From: Paracraurococcus sp049315625 | Lineage (GTDB): Bacteria; Pseudomonadota; Alphaproteobacteria; Acetobacterales; Acetobacteraceae | Direction: 5' to 3' | DNA: 18,491 nt | Assembly (NCBI GenBank): GCA_049315625.1 | Contig: JBMOJU010000072.1 | Coordinates: forward strand, 1 to 18,491 | Part shown: one piece after another, positions 7,593-14,312 of the stretch | Numbering within the stretch: the stretch's first letter is position 1 | How the letters are laid out: every line of letters begins with the position of its first letter | Notes under the pieces: generated by a model | What the model saw: only the letters and a program-made list of their open reading frames with translations | Databases searched by the model: none | Told to the model about the DNA's origin: nothing | Made by a program: the position numbers and the translations under genes

Positions 7593-8210
7593 ATGTCCGA
7601 CGAGGCTTTCGCCGCCGCCACCGCCGCGATCATCGCGGCTGGCCAGCGGATGGACCGGTTCGGCTGGGTGCCCGCCACCGCCGGCAACCTCTCCCAGCGC
7701 CTGCCGGATGGCAGCGTGGCGGTCACCCGCTCCGGCGGGCACAAGGGATTCCTCGCCGCCGAAGGCGTGATCCGGGTGGACCTGGAGGGGGCGCCGCTGC
7801 GCGCGGGCGACCGGCCCTCGGCCGAGACCGGGCTGCATTGTGGGATCTATCGCCGATTCCCCGCCGCCGGCGCCGTGCTGCATGGCCATTCGGTGGCCGT
7901 GACGGTGCTGTCGCGCGCGGCGGGCGACGCCATCCGCCTGGCGGGATATGAACTTTTGAAGGCATTCCCGGGCCTGCCGACGCATGATGCGGCGATCGAC
8001 CTGCCGGTGTTCGACAACGACCAGGACATTCCCCGCTTGCAGCGCGCGGTCGAATCCCGCTGGGATGCGCTGGCAGGGGCGCCGCCGGGCTACCTGATCC
8101 GCGGCCATGGCATCTATGTCTGGGGCGCCGACATGCCGCAGGCGCTGCTGCGGCTGGAGGCGCTGGAATTCATGCTCGCCTGCGAGCTGGAAGCAAGGAG
8201 GGCCGCCTGA
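7593..8210 (+). CDS. mtnB: Methylthioribulose-1-phosphate dehydratase
   Basis: This enzyme dehydrates 5-methylthioribulose-1-phosphate to 2,3-diketo-5-methylthiopentyl-1-phosphate in the methionine salvage pathway. It is a 205-residue class II aldolase/adducin-fold protein. The phosphate- and substrate-binding segment TAGNLSQRL (29-37) comes first, with the VTRSGGHKGFL segment after it. The zinc ligands are H97 and H99 (VLHGHSVAV) and H172 (IRGHGIYVWG). E120 in GYELLKAF corresponds to the catalytic Glu of the human enzyme. YELLKAF and RGHGIYVWG distinguish MtnB from the related fuculose aldolases and from AraD. The start at 7593 gives MSDEAFAAATAAI, with only a weak AGG in front of it. The gene heads an operon whose next two members are the following steps of the same pathway, which strongly supports the assignment. 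Confidence 0.93.
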   Translation: MSDEAFAAATAAIIAAGQRMDRFGWVPATAGNLSQRLPDGSVAVTRSGGHKGFLAAEGVIRVDLEGAPLRAGDRPSAETGLHCGIYRRFPAAGAVLHGHSVAVTVLSRAAGDAIRLAGYELLKAFPGLPTHDAAIDLPVFDNDQDIPRLQRAVESRWDALAGAPPGYLIRGHGIYVWGADMPQALLRLEALEFMLACELEARRAA

Positions 8211-8211
8211 G

Positions 8212-8748
8212 ATGAGCCGACTGACCGTTTGGGAGGCCGAAACCGGCCGCCCGGTGCTGACCACCGAGAATGCCGCCGAGATCGCCGGCGCGCTCGGCCG
8301 GATCGGCGTGCGCTTCGAGCGCTGGGAAGGCGTGGAGGTGCCGGAGGGCGCCAGCAACGCGCAGGTGCTGGAGGCGTATCGCCCCTACCTGGACAAGCTG
8401 ATGGGCGAGACCGGCGCGGGCAGCGCCGATGTGGTGTCGCTGACGCCCGAGCACCTGCAGGCCGCGGCGATGCGGGAGAAATTCCTCAACGAGCACATCC
8501 ACACCGAGGATGAGGTGCGGTTCTTCGTACGCGGCGCCGGCGACTTCGTCATGCATGTGGACGGCCAGGTCTGGGACGCGCATTGCGTGCAGGGCGACCT
8601 GATCAGCGTGCCGGCCAACACCCGCCACTGGTTCGATGCCGGCGAGCGGCCGTATTTCACCGCGCTGCGGGTGTTCACCGACCAGTCCGGGTGGGTGGCC
8701 CACTTCACCGGGACCGACATGGCGGCGCGCTTCCCGGTCGCGGCGTGA
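8212..8748 (+). CDS. mtnD: Acireductone dioxygenase
   Basis: This is a cupin metalloenzyme that cleaves acireductone with O2. The iron form yields formate and 4-methylthio-2-oxobutanoate, the methionine precursor; a nickel form would give an off-pathway CO-releasing product. The protein has 178 residues. The metal ligands are H95, H97 and E101 in EHIHTEDEVRFFVRG, and H139 in NTRHWFD. These agree to within one residue with the Klebsiella enzyme (H96, H98, E102, H140). The start at 8212 is fixed by a strong AAGGAGG (8195-8201) lying inside the end of mtnB, whose stop is one base upstream. The 3' end overlaps mtnC by four bases (GTGA). Iron versus nickel loading cannot be told from the sequence. 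Confidence 0.96.
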   Translation: MSRLTVWEAETGRPVLTTENAAEIAGALGRIGVRFERWEGVEVPEGASNAQVLEAYRPYLDKLMGETGAGSADVVSLTPEHLQAAAMREKFLNEHIHTEDEVRFFVRGAGDFVMHVDGQVWDAHCVQGDLISVPANTRHWFDAGERPYFTALRVFTDQSGWVAHFTGTDMAARFPVAA

Positions 8749-9422
8749 GCCCAACCGCGGTTCTCCTCGATATCGAGGGGACGACGACCAGCATCGCCTT
8801 CGTCAAGGACCGGCTCTTCCCCTTCGCCGCCGAAGCGCTGGACGGGTTCCTCGCGGCGCATGGGACGGAGCCCGCGGTGGTGGCGATCCTCGCGGAGGTG
8901 CCGGGCGAGGACCGCGTAACGACGCTGCGCGGCTGGATGGCGGCGGATGCCAAGGTGACGCCGCTGAAGGCGCTGCAGGGGCTGATCTGGCACCAGGGCT
9001 ATGCTGATGGGCGGCTCAAGGGGCATCTCTGGCCCGATGTCGCCGCCTGCCTGCGCGGCTGGGCGGCGGCCGGGGTGACGCTGGCGATCTATTCCTCCGG
9101 CTCGGTCGCGGCGCAGCGGGATCTGTTCGGCCATTCGGAGGCGGGTGACCTGGTGCCGCTGTTTGCCGGCTTCTTCGACACCAGGATCGGCGGCAAGCGG
9201 GAGGCGGCGAGCTACACGGCGATCGCCGCGGCGCTGGGCCTGCCGCCGGGGGAAATCCTGTTCCTCTCGGACGTGGCAGAGGAGCTGGACGCCGCGGTGG
9301 CGGCCGGGCTGCGGGCCTGCCAGCTGGTGCGCGCGGCGGATGGCACGGTGGCGTCGGGCCGACATCCGGCGGAAGTGGATTTCCCTGGCGTGGCGCGGCG
9401 CTTCGGGCTGCCCGTGACGTGA
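8745..9422 (+). CDS. mtnC: 2,3-diketo-5-methylthio-1-phosphopentane phosphatase (enolase-phosphatase E1)
   Basis: This bifunctional HAD-superfamily enzyme enolises and then dephosphorylates diketo-methylthiopentyl phosphate to give acireductone, the MtnD substrate. The reading frame starts with GTG at 8745, overlapping the mtnD stop (GTGA), and encodes 225 residues. HAD motif I is the MtnC-specific LLDIEGTT, with nucleophile D9 and E11. Motif II is the Ser in YSSGSVAAQRDLFG. The catalytic Lys lies in RIGGKREAASY, and motif III is LFLSDVAEELDAA. The cap domain lies between motifs I and II (about 20-100) and includes GLIWHQGYADGRLKGHLWPDV. The three-gene order dehydratase - dioxygenase - phosphatase with four-base overlaps implies one polycistronic, coupled unit. 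Confidence 0.96.
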   Translation: MSPTAVLLDIEGTTTSIAFVKDRLFPFAAEALDGFLAAHGTEPAVVAILAEVPGEDRVTTLRGWMAADAKVTPLKALQGLIWHQGYADGRLKGHLWPDVAACLRGWAAAGVTLAIYSSGSVAAQRDLFGHSEAGDLVPLFAGFFDTRIGGKREAASYTAIAAALGLPPGEILFLSDVAEELDAAVAAGLRACQLVRAADGTVASGRHPAEVDFPGVARRFGLPVT

Positions 9423-9916
9423 CCCGCGACGAATTCCTTGCCCGCTTCGGCAGCGTCTTCGAGAACCGGCCCGACCTGGCCGAGGCGGTCTGGGCGCTGG
9501 GGCCGGATTGCGGCTCGGCGGCGGCGCTGCATGCGGGCTTCGCCGCGGTGCTGCACGGCCTGCAGGGGGAGGCGCTGACGGCGTTCCTGAACGGGCATCC
9601 CGACCTGGCGGGCAGGCTGCTGGAACAGGGCGCGGTGACCGAGGACAGCGCGAAGGAACAGGGCTCCGCCGGGCTGGATGCGCTGGATGCGGCGGCGCGG
9701 GCGCGCTTCCTGGCGATGAACGCCGACTACCGGGCGCGCTTCGGGTTTCCCTTCATCATGGCGGTGCGTGGGCGCGGCGCGGCGGAGATCGTCGCGGCGT
9801 TCGAGGCGCGGCTGGCGAATACGGTGGAGGCGGAGCGGGCGGAGGCGGTGCGGCAGATCGGGCGGATTTTGCTGTTGCGGCTGGTGGATCGGTTTGGGGT
9901 GGGGGCGGCTGGGTAG
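9419..9916 (+). CDS. uraD: OHCU decarboxylase (2-oxo-4-hydroxy-4-carboxy-5-ureidoimidazoline decarboxylase)
   Basis: This enzyme performs the last step of urate oxidation, decarboxylating OHCU to S-allantoin. The 165-residue protein starts with GTG 9419, overlapping the mtnC stop by four bases. Family signatures are clear: the catalytic H60 in NGHPDLAG, the TEDSAKEQGSAGLD segment (S77, E80 and Q81 line the active site), and NADYRARFGFPFIMAVRG. The usual C-terminal helix with many arginines follows. It has no uricase, HIU hydrolase or allantoinase neighbours, and sits instead as the last gene of a methionine-salvage operon, which is unusual. The sequence is close to the family consensus, so the biochemical assignment is secure while the reason for its location is not. 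The last ~60 bases are markedly G-rich. Confidence 0.92.
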   Translation: MTRDEFLARFGSVFENRPDLAEAVWALGPDCGSAAALHAGFAAVLHGLQGEALTAFLNGHPDLAGRLLEQGAVTEDSAKEQGSAGLDALDAAARARFLAMNADYRARFGFPFIMAVRGRGAAEIVAAFEARLANTVEAERAEAVRQIGRILLLRLVDRFGVGAAG

Positions 9917-9937
9917 GCGCGGACACCCCCACCGGCG

Positions 9938-9985
9938 AGCGAGACACCCCCACCCTGACCCTCCCCCGCAAGCGAGGGAGGGGAC
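9938..9985 (-). repeat. Palindromic G/C repeat, family copy 1 (hairpin 9959-9982)
   Basis: CCCTCCCCCGC (9959-9969) pairs with GCGAGGGAGGG (9972-9982) with one mismatch and a 2-nt loop. Read on the minus strand, the element, including its downstream AGGGTCAGGGTGGGGGTG tail, closely matches the copy at 15292-15341. It lies between the convergent uraD and alpha/beta-hydrolase genes and probably acts as a bidirectional terminator or REP-like element. Confidence 0.6.
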
Positions 9986-10021
9986 GCTCACCTCCGGCGG
10001 CGCACAACACGGGACGACCTT

Positions 10022-10055
10022 CTCCCTCCCCCGCTGGTGGGCCGGGGTGGAGGTG
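10022..10055 (+). repeat. Partial G/C repeat, family copy 3
   Basis: The segment opens with CTCCCTCCCCCGCT (14 nt identical to the copy at 15292) and continues with a diverged G-rich right arm ending in GGGGTGGAGGTGG. Together with the first copy it fills most of the 155-bp gap 9917-10071, which holds no gene. Confidence 0.45.
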
Positions 10056-10071
10056 GCCCAAGCCCCGCCCG

Positions 10072-10926
10072 CTACACCGGATGCGCTGCCAGATGCTCCA
10101 GCAGGAGCACATTCACCCGATCCGGCACCTGGTCCGCCGCGTAGTGTCCGACCCCCGCCAACTCGACGAAGCGGTACGGCGCCTCGATGAAGTCCACCGT
10201 CCCCTCGGCCGCCATGCGCCCGACCGTGTCGTCGATGTCGCCCCAGATGAAGAGCGTCGGCACTGTGATCTTCGGGATCGGCCGGTGCACCGTGCCGCGG
10301 GCCCGGTACCAGGCCAGCGCCGCCTCCATCGCCGGCGGGTTGCCCAGGACCGACAGGTGCTTTTCGGTCTGCGCCGGCGGGATACCCTGCGCCCGGTGCC
10401 GCACCCGCAGCCAGGCCGCGTCCTCGGCCAGCAGCGTCGGCACCGCGTCGGGCTCCAGGAACGCCTTGTGGTGGCGCGAGCGCAGCGGCTGTTCCGGGTC
10501 CTCCGCCAGGGCGCGGGCGAAGGCGCCGGGATGCGGCCGGGACAGCATGGTCAGCGAGGCCACGCGCTGCGGCCAACGCGCCGCGATCTCCCAGGAGAGG
10601 CTGCCGCCCCAATCATGCCCGACCAGATGGAACCGGCAGCCGGCGCCGCCCAGCGCATCGGCGATATCGAGGGCGTCCTGGATCAGCCTCTCGATGTCGT
10701 ATTGCGCCCGGTCGTTCGGGTCGGGCCGGGCGCCCGGCGAATAGCCGCGCTGGTTCGGCGCCGCGGCATGGTAGCCGGCCACGCCCAGCGCCGGCACCTG
10801 TGCGTCGTACAGATGGCGGGAGACGGCGAAGCCATGCAGCAGCAACACCAGCGGCGCGCCCGGGTCGCCGGCGACCGAGACGTCGAAGACGAAGCCGGGC
10901 CGGGTTTCGACCTTGTGCGTTTCCAT
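10072..10926 (-). CDS. Alpha/beta hydrolase, epoxide-hydrolase/dehalogenase type
   Basis: This is a cytoplasmic hydrolase of 284 residues with no signal peptide. The oxyanion-hole motif LLLHGFAVSRHLY (H31-G32) comes first. The nucleophile elbow is VGHDWGG with Asp105 rather than Ser, which points to an ester-intermediate enzyme such as an epoxide hydrolase or haloacid/haloalkane dehalogenase. The catalytic acid is D232 in IWGDIDDTV, and the base is H261 in GVGHYAADQVP. A WYR segment (206-208) in the cap domain resembles the ring-opening Tyr motif of epoxide hydrolases, so that activity is the better guess; the substrate is unknown. It is the last gene of a minus-strand operon, 31 bp after the deaminase stop and behind a Bug receptor. 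The start at ATG 10926 gives METHKVETRPG. Confidence 0.88.
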   Translation of the reverse strand: METHKVETRPGFVFDVSVAGDPGAPLVLLLHGFAVSRHLYDAQVPALGVAGYHAAAPNQRGYSPGARPDPNDRAQYDIERLIQDALDIADALGGAGCRFHLVGHDWGGSLSWEIAARWPQRVASLTMLSRPHPGAFARALAEDPEQPLRSRHHKAFLEPDAVPTLLAEDAAWLRVRHRAQGIPPAQTEKHLSVLGNPPAMEAALAWYRARGTVHRPIPKITVPTLFIWGDIDDTVGRMAAEGTVDFIEAPYRFVELAGVGHYAADQVPDRVNVLLLEHLAAHPV

Positions 10927-10957
10927 GCCGGCAGGACAGCACCGGCAGGCGCGGCGA

Positions 10958-11455
10958 TCAACCCGGCGCTTTGGCCCAGGCGTCGAGCACCGCCACCGCT
11001 TCGGCCACCAGCGCCTGGCGGGCCTTGATGCGGCCCTGGCCGATCGGCGCCCCGGCCTCCCGCCGCAGCGCCGCCACGTCCCCGCCGCGCCGCTTGTCCT
11101 TCGGCACCGCGGCCAGCGCCTGCGCGCTGTCCGCCAGAGAGGCGGCGAAGACCATCCGCTCGATCCCGGCGATCTCCATCGCCGCGACACACAGGGCGCA
11201 GGGCTCGCAGGAGGAAAACAGTACGCAGCCGGTCAGGTCGAGCGTGGCGAGATTGGCGCAGGCGTCGCGGATCGCCTCGGTCTCGCCATGCGAGGTCGGG
11301 TCGAGCCGGGCACGGGAGCGGTTGAACCCCTCCCCCACCACCGCGCCGTCCTTCACGACGATGGCACCGAAGGGCTCGCTGCCCGGGGTCGCCGCGGCAC
11401 GGGCGGACAGCGCGATGGCGCGGCGGAGGAAGTCGTCATCCTGGTCCATGGGCAT
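10958..11455 (-). CDS. Nucleoside/guanine deaminase-like cytidine-deaminase-fold protein
   Basis: This is a zinc-dependent deaminase of 165 residues. The zinc site is H56 with the proton-shuttle E58 in SHGETEAIRDA (an HGE variant of the usual HAE), plus C86 and C89 in SSCEPCALC. The pattern CEPC-x2-C and the long C-terminal helix fit COG0590 members that act on free bases or nucleosides, such as guanine deaminases, rather than the tRNA enzyme TadA. The C-terminal part (VPKDKRRGGDVAALRREAGAPIGQGR) replaces the TadA tail. The start codon at 11455 overlaps the stop of the Bug gene (TGATG), so the two are likely translationally coupled; ATG 11449 is a close alternative. Substrate choice cannot be made from the sequence alone. 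Confidence 0.85.
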   Translation of the reverse strand: MPMDQDDDFLRRAIALSARAAATPGSEPFGAIVVKDGAVVGEGFNRSRARLDPTSHGETEAIRDACANLATLDLTGCVLFSSCEPCALCVAAMEIAGIERMVFAASLADSAQALAAVPKDKRRGGDVAALRREAGAPIGQGRIKARQALVAEAVAVLDAWAKAPG

Positions 11456-12432
11456 CAGTCGTTCTTGATGCCCATGGCCTTCACCATGCCGCCGACCGTG
11501 TCGATCTGGCCGGCGACGAAGCGGGTGAACTCCGCCTGCGTCATATCGCCGGCGACGATGCCGACGGTGGCCAGGCGGTCCTGCATCGCCTGGGTCTTCA
11601 TCGCCGCCGCGACCTCGGCGTGCAGGCGTTCCACCACCGGCGCCGGCAGGCCGGCGGGACCGGACAGGCCGAGCCAGTTCTGCGCCAGCAGGTTGGGCAG
11701 CCCGGCCTCGGCCACAGTCGGCACCTCCGGCACGCTGGCCGCCCGCGCCTGCGCGGTGACGGCATAGGCCCGGAGGCGCCCGGCCTTGATGTTCTCCACA
11801 TTCTCCGGAAGCGTGTCGAAGGACAGCAGGATGGAGCCACCGAGCAGGTCCGCCTGCATCGGCTGCGAGCCCCGATAGGGCGCGTGGTTCAGCGGGATGC
11901 CGGTCTGCGCCGTGAACATGGTGCCGACCACATGGCCGACCGAGCCGGCGCCGGAGGTACCGAAGGTGACCGGCTGCGGCTGCGCCCGCATCCAGGCCAT
12001 CAGCCCCTTCAGGTCGGTCGCCGGGACCGAGAGGTTGGTGACGATCACCATCGAGGTGGCGCCGAGATAGGACACATGGGTGAAGGACGCCTGCGGATCG
12101 TAGCCCGGCTTGGAATAGAGCGGCGGGGAGGTGACGATCGGCGCGGTATTGCTCAGCATCAGGGTGTAGCCATCGGCCGGCTGCTGCGCGACATGCAGCG
12201 CCGCCAGCGTACCGCCGGCGCCGGGCCGGTTGTCCACCACCACCCGCTGGCCGAGCCTGGGCGACAGCGCCTCCGCCAGCACACGGGCGACGATGTCCGA
12301 CGACCCGCCGGGCGGGAAGACGACGACGATGCGGATCGGCTTGGCCGGCCAGGCATCGGCGGCCAGCGCTGTGCCGGCCTGCCCGAAGGCGAGGCAGAGG
12401 GCTGCCCCGAAAAACTGCAGCAGACGACGCAT
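11455..12432 (-). CDS. Bug-family (TctC) tripartite tricarboxylate transporter substrate-binding protein
   Basis: This is the second periplasmic solute receptor of the window, 325 residues. The signal peptide MRRLLQFFGAALCLAFGQAG ends at TALAA-DA. It is followed by the Bug opening WPAKPIRIVVVFPPGGSSDIVAR, then VVDNRPGAGGTLAA, ADGYTLMLSNTAP, VTFGTSGAGSVGHVVG, HAPYRGSQPMQADLLGG and VPEVPTVAEAGLP. These are the strands and loops that form the ligand cavity. ATG 12432 is preceded at about 12 nt by a purine-rich GGGGAAGGGG. The gene is the first of a three-gene operon with a nucleoside deaminase (one-base overlap) and an alpha/beta hydrolase, suggesting uptake and breakdown of one compound. No TctA/TctB membrane components are present. 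Confidence 0.93.
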   Translation of the reverse strand: MRRLLQFFGAALCLAFGQAGTALAADAWPAKPIRIVVVFPPGGSSDIVARVLAEALSPRLGQRVVVDNRPGAGGTLAALHVAQQPADGYTLMLSNTAPIVTSPPLYSKPGYDPQASFTHVSYLGATSMVIVTNLSVPATDLKGLMAWMRAQPQPVTFGTSGAGSVGHVVGTMFTAQTGIPLNHAPYRGSQPMQADLLGGSILLSFDTLPENVENIKAGRLRAYAVTAQARAASVPEVPTVAEAGLPNLLAQNWLGLSGPAGLPAPVVERLHAEVAAAMKTQAMQDRLATVGIVAGDMTQAEFTRFVAGQIDTVGGMVKAMGIKND

Positions 12433-12472
12433 GGGCCGATGCCCCTTCCCCTGGTGACACTGTAACGGCCAT

Positions 12473-12514
12473 CGCAGCAAGCGCCGGGCCAGAGCGCAGC
12501 AAGCACTGGGCCAG
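12473..12514. promoter_or_regulatory. Tandem 20-bp repeat, 22-bp period, in divergent Bug/corA promoter region
   Basis: CGCAGCAAGC followed by a GGGCCAG end occurs at 12473-12492 and again at 12495-12514, with 18 of 20 bases identical and only a 2-bp spacer. The 22-bp period is two helical turns, so two identical protein dimers would bind on the same DNA face. The region is flanked by CCCCTGG (12448-12454) and its inverse CCAGGGG (12511-12517). The 143-bp gap contains no gene. An operator is inferred. Confidence 0.5.
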
Positions 12515-12575
12515 GGGTGACTTCCCCCCGGGGCGCGGCTAGACACCCGGGACCCGAGCGGCCGGGAGCACCCAG

Positions 12576-13562
12576 ATGCTGACCACCTATACCGTCGAGA
12601 ACGGCCATCTGCTGGTGCGCGAGGGTCCGCAGGACGCCGCCACGCTGCGGGGCGCGGTCTGGATCGACCTGCTGACCCCGACACAGGAGGAAGAGGCCTC
12701 CGTCCAGGACGCGTTGCGGCTGGAGATCCCGACGCGCGAGGAGATGCAGGAGATCGAAAGCTCCTCCCGCCTCTATAAGGAAGGCGACGTACTCTTCCTG
12801 ACCGCGCCCTTCCTCTACGGGGTGGAGGGCGGCGAGCTCGGCTCCACCGCCATCACCTTCGTGCTGGACACCACCGCGCTGATCACCGTGCGCTACGCGA
12901 CGCCGAAGGCCTTCGCGGTGTTCAGCGCCCGCTGCCAGCGGACTCCGGCGATGCTGCTCGGCACGCCGGATGGCGTGATGCTGCACATGTTCGAGCAGAT
13001 CGTCGATCGGCTCGCCGACATCCTGGAGCGCATCGCCGCCGACATGGACCGCGCCAGCCAGGCCGCCTTCCGCACCGCCAAGGCGAAGGTGAAGGCAACC
13101 CGCAAGGATGCCGACCTGAAGGATGCGCTGATCACGCTGGGCCAGGTGGGGGAGGTGACGACGCGGGCGACCGAGACGCTGCTCGGCCTTTCGCGCATCC
13201 TGACCTTCCTGACCGCGGAGAAGGCGATCGCGGTGCGGAAGGAGAACCAGACCCTCATCAAGTCCCTGGTGCGGGACGTGCGGTCGCTGGTCGAGCACGC
13301 GAATTTCCTCAACGGCAAGGCGAATTTCCTGCTCGACGCCGTGCTCGGCATCATCAATGTCGAGCAGAACGCCATCATCAAGACATTTACCGTCGCCAGC
13401 GTGGCGTTGATGCCGCCGACACTGATCGCCAGCATCTACGGGATGAATTTCGAGAAGATGCCGGAACTCCAATGGAATCTCGGCTATCCGCTGGCGCTCG
13501 GCCTGATGGTCGTCTCCGCCGTGCTGCCCATCTTCTACTTCAAGCGCAAGGGCTGGCTGTAG
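12576..13562 (+). CDS. corA: CorA-family magnesium/cobalt transporter
   Basis: This inner-membrane pentameric channel for Mg2+ (and Co2+) has 328 residues. The N-terminal ~240 residues form the cytoplasmic alpha/beta domain and the long stalk helix (about 180-270, rich in charged heptads). Two membrane segments follow at about 272-291 and 304-322. The selectivity signature YGMNF lies at 288-292 at the end of the first helix, followed by the periplasmic loop EKMPELQWNLGY. The C-terminus FKRKGWL nearly matches the basic tail of E. coli CorA. CCGGGAG (12562-12568) lies 7 nt before ATG 12576 and fixes the start. The gene is divergent from the Bug operon, and its last ~90 bases overlap the proposed start of the next gene. 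Whether it imports Mg2+ or exports another metal (ZntB-like) cannot be settled, but the GMN motif and basic tail fit CorA. Confidence 0.93.
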   Translation: MLTTYTVENGHLLVREGPQDAATLRGAVWIDLLTPTQEEEASVQDALRLEIPTREEMQEIESSSRLYKEGDVLFLTAPFLYGVEGGELGSTAITFVLDTTALITVRYATPKAFAVFSARCQRTPAMLLGTPDGVMLHMFEQIVDRLADILERIAADMDRASQAAFRTAKAKVKATRKDADLKDALITLGQVGEVTTRATETLLGLSRILTFLTAEKAIAVRKENQTLIKSLVRDVRSLVEHANFLNGKANFLLDAVLGIINVEQNAIIKTFTVASVALMPPTLIASIYGMNFEKMPELQWNLGYPLALGLMVVSAVLPIFYFKRKGWL

Positions 13563-14209
13563 CGGCGCTGCTGCTGCCGGCAATCCCGGCGGCGGCGGAG
13601 GGCTGCCCGGACGGTCCGGGGCGGGTCGCGCTGGTGGTCGCCGATCCGGCCCCCGTGCTCTCGGCGGAGGCCGGCACCGCGGCGCTGCGGGCCGCGAGCG
13701 GCGTGCCCGAAGCGGCGCGGCTGCACCATCTCGGCCTCACCGCGTCCCGCGTCGAATGGGGCAGCGAGATCGAGACGCGCTGGCGGGAGACTCCGGCGGG
13801 GCTTTGCGCCCGGCCGGCCCGCGTCGCGCTGCGCCTGGCGCAGACCGAGCACCGCATCCGCATCGCCCGGGAAATCCCGCGCGACGGCTGCCTCTGGCGG
13901 GCGGTGGAAGCGCATGAGCGGCGGCATGTGGCGGTGAACCAGGCGACGCTGCGCCGGGCGGCTACGGCGATGCGGCAGGCCGCCGAGGCCTGGGCAGCCC
14001 GGGCCGAAGCCACCGGCGACGATGCGGCGGCGGCGGCAGCGCGGCTGCAGGCCGGCCTGCGGCAGGCGATGGAGCCGGCGCTGGCGGCGATGCGGGCAGC
14101 GCGCGAATCCGGCCATGCGGCGATCGACACGCCGGAGGAATACGCCCGGCTGTCGCGCCTCTGCCCGGCGGACCAGGCGGTGCTGCGGCGCGCGCTGGGG
14201 CTGGACTGA
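13472..14209 (+). CDS. Exported HExxH protein, DUF922-like putative zinc protease; start uncertain
   Basis: The frame is open from ATG 13472, giving up to 245 residues. A hydrophobic signal-like segment, LAVAALLLPAIPAAA (about 28-42), precedes the mature start EGCPDG. The mature part carries AHERRHVAVN with an HExxH zinc motif (H148-E149-x-x-H152), Cys140 shortly before it and Cys112 as a possible disulfide partner. The arrangement resembles DUF922 (predicted periplasmic zinc proteases). The third metal ligand is not obvious, and the C-terminal half is an Ala/Arg-rich helical region. The start is a problem: ATG 13472 lies 91 nt inside corA and gives a long Arg-rich n-region, and no ATG, GTG or TTG lies closer. 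The only nearer option is CTG at 13553. Coupling to corA is likely. Exported location is fairly safe, and protease activity is inferred. Confidence 0.68.
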   Translation: MESRLSAGARPDGRLRRAAHLLLQAQGLAVAALLLPAIPAAAEGCPDGPGRVALVVADPAPVLSAEAGTAALRAASGVPEAARLHHLGLTASRVEWGSEIETRWRETPAGLCARPARVALRLAQTEHRIRIAREIPRDGCLWRAVEAHERRHVAVNQATLRRAATAMRQAAEAWAARAEATGDDAAAAAARLQAGLRQAMEPALAAMRAARESGHAAIDTPEEYARLSRLCPADQAVLRRALGLD

Positions 14210-14240
14210 CCGGGGGCCGCGGCGCACCTGCGGTGGTGGT

Positions 14241-14269
14241 CTTGCCTCCTTGGCCTTCGGCTTGCATCC
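14241..14269 (+). promoter_or_regulatory. Possible promoter of the acetamidase gene (CTTGCC-N17-GCATCC)
   Basis: CTTGCC (14241-14246) and GCATCC (14264-14269) are 17 bp apart, which places transcription start near 14276, about 37 nt before the ATG. The upstream half (TGGTCTTGCCTCC) is identical to 13 bases before tatA, with the same spacing to a CATC. The -10 match to TATAAT is weak. Confidence 0.3.
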
Positions 14270-14312
14270 ATGCGGGGCAATCCGATCGCCATGGCCATTC
14301 CGGGGATTCCGC

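Noticed and set aside
9917..10071. CRISPR-like array suggested by repeated CACCCCCACC / CTCCCCCGC blocks
   Set aside because: There are only short, diverged palindromic units without regular spacers, and no cas genes are present; a REP-like element fits better.
12159..13583. A 474-codon minus-strand open frame opposite corA
   Set aside because: corA on the plus strand has a complete set of family motifs, and the antisense product is His/Arg/Gln-rich noise.
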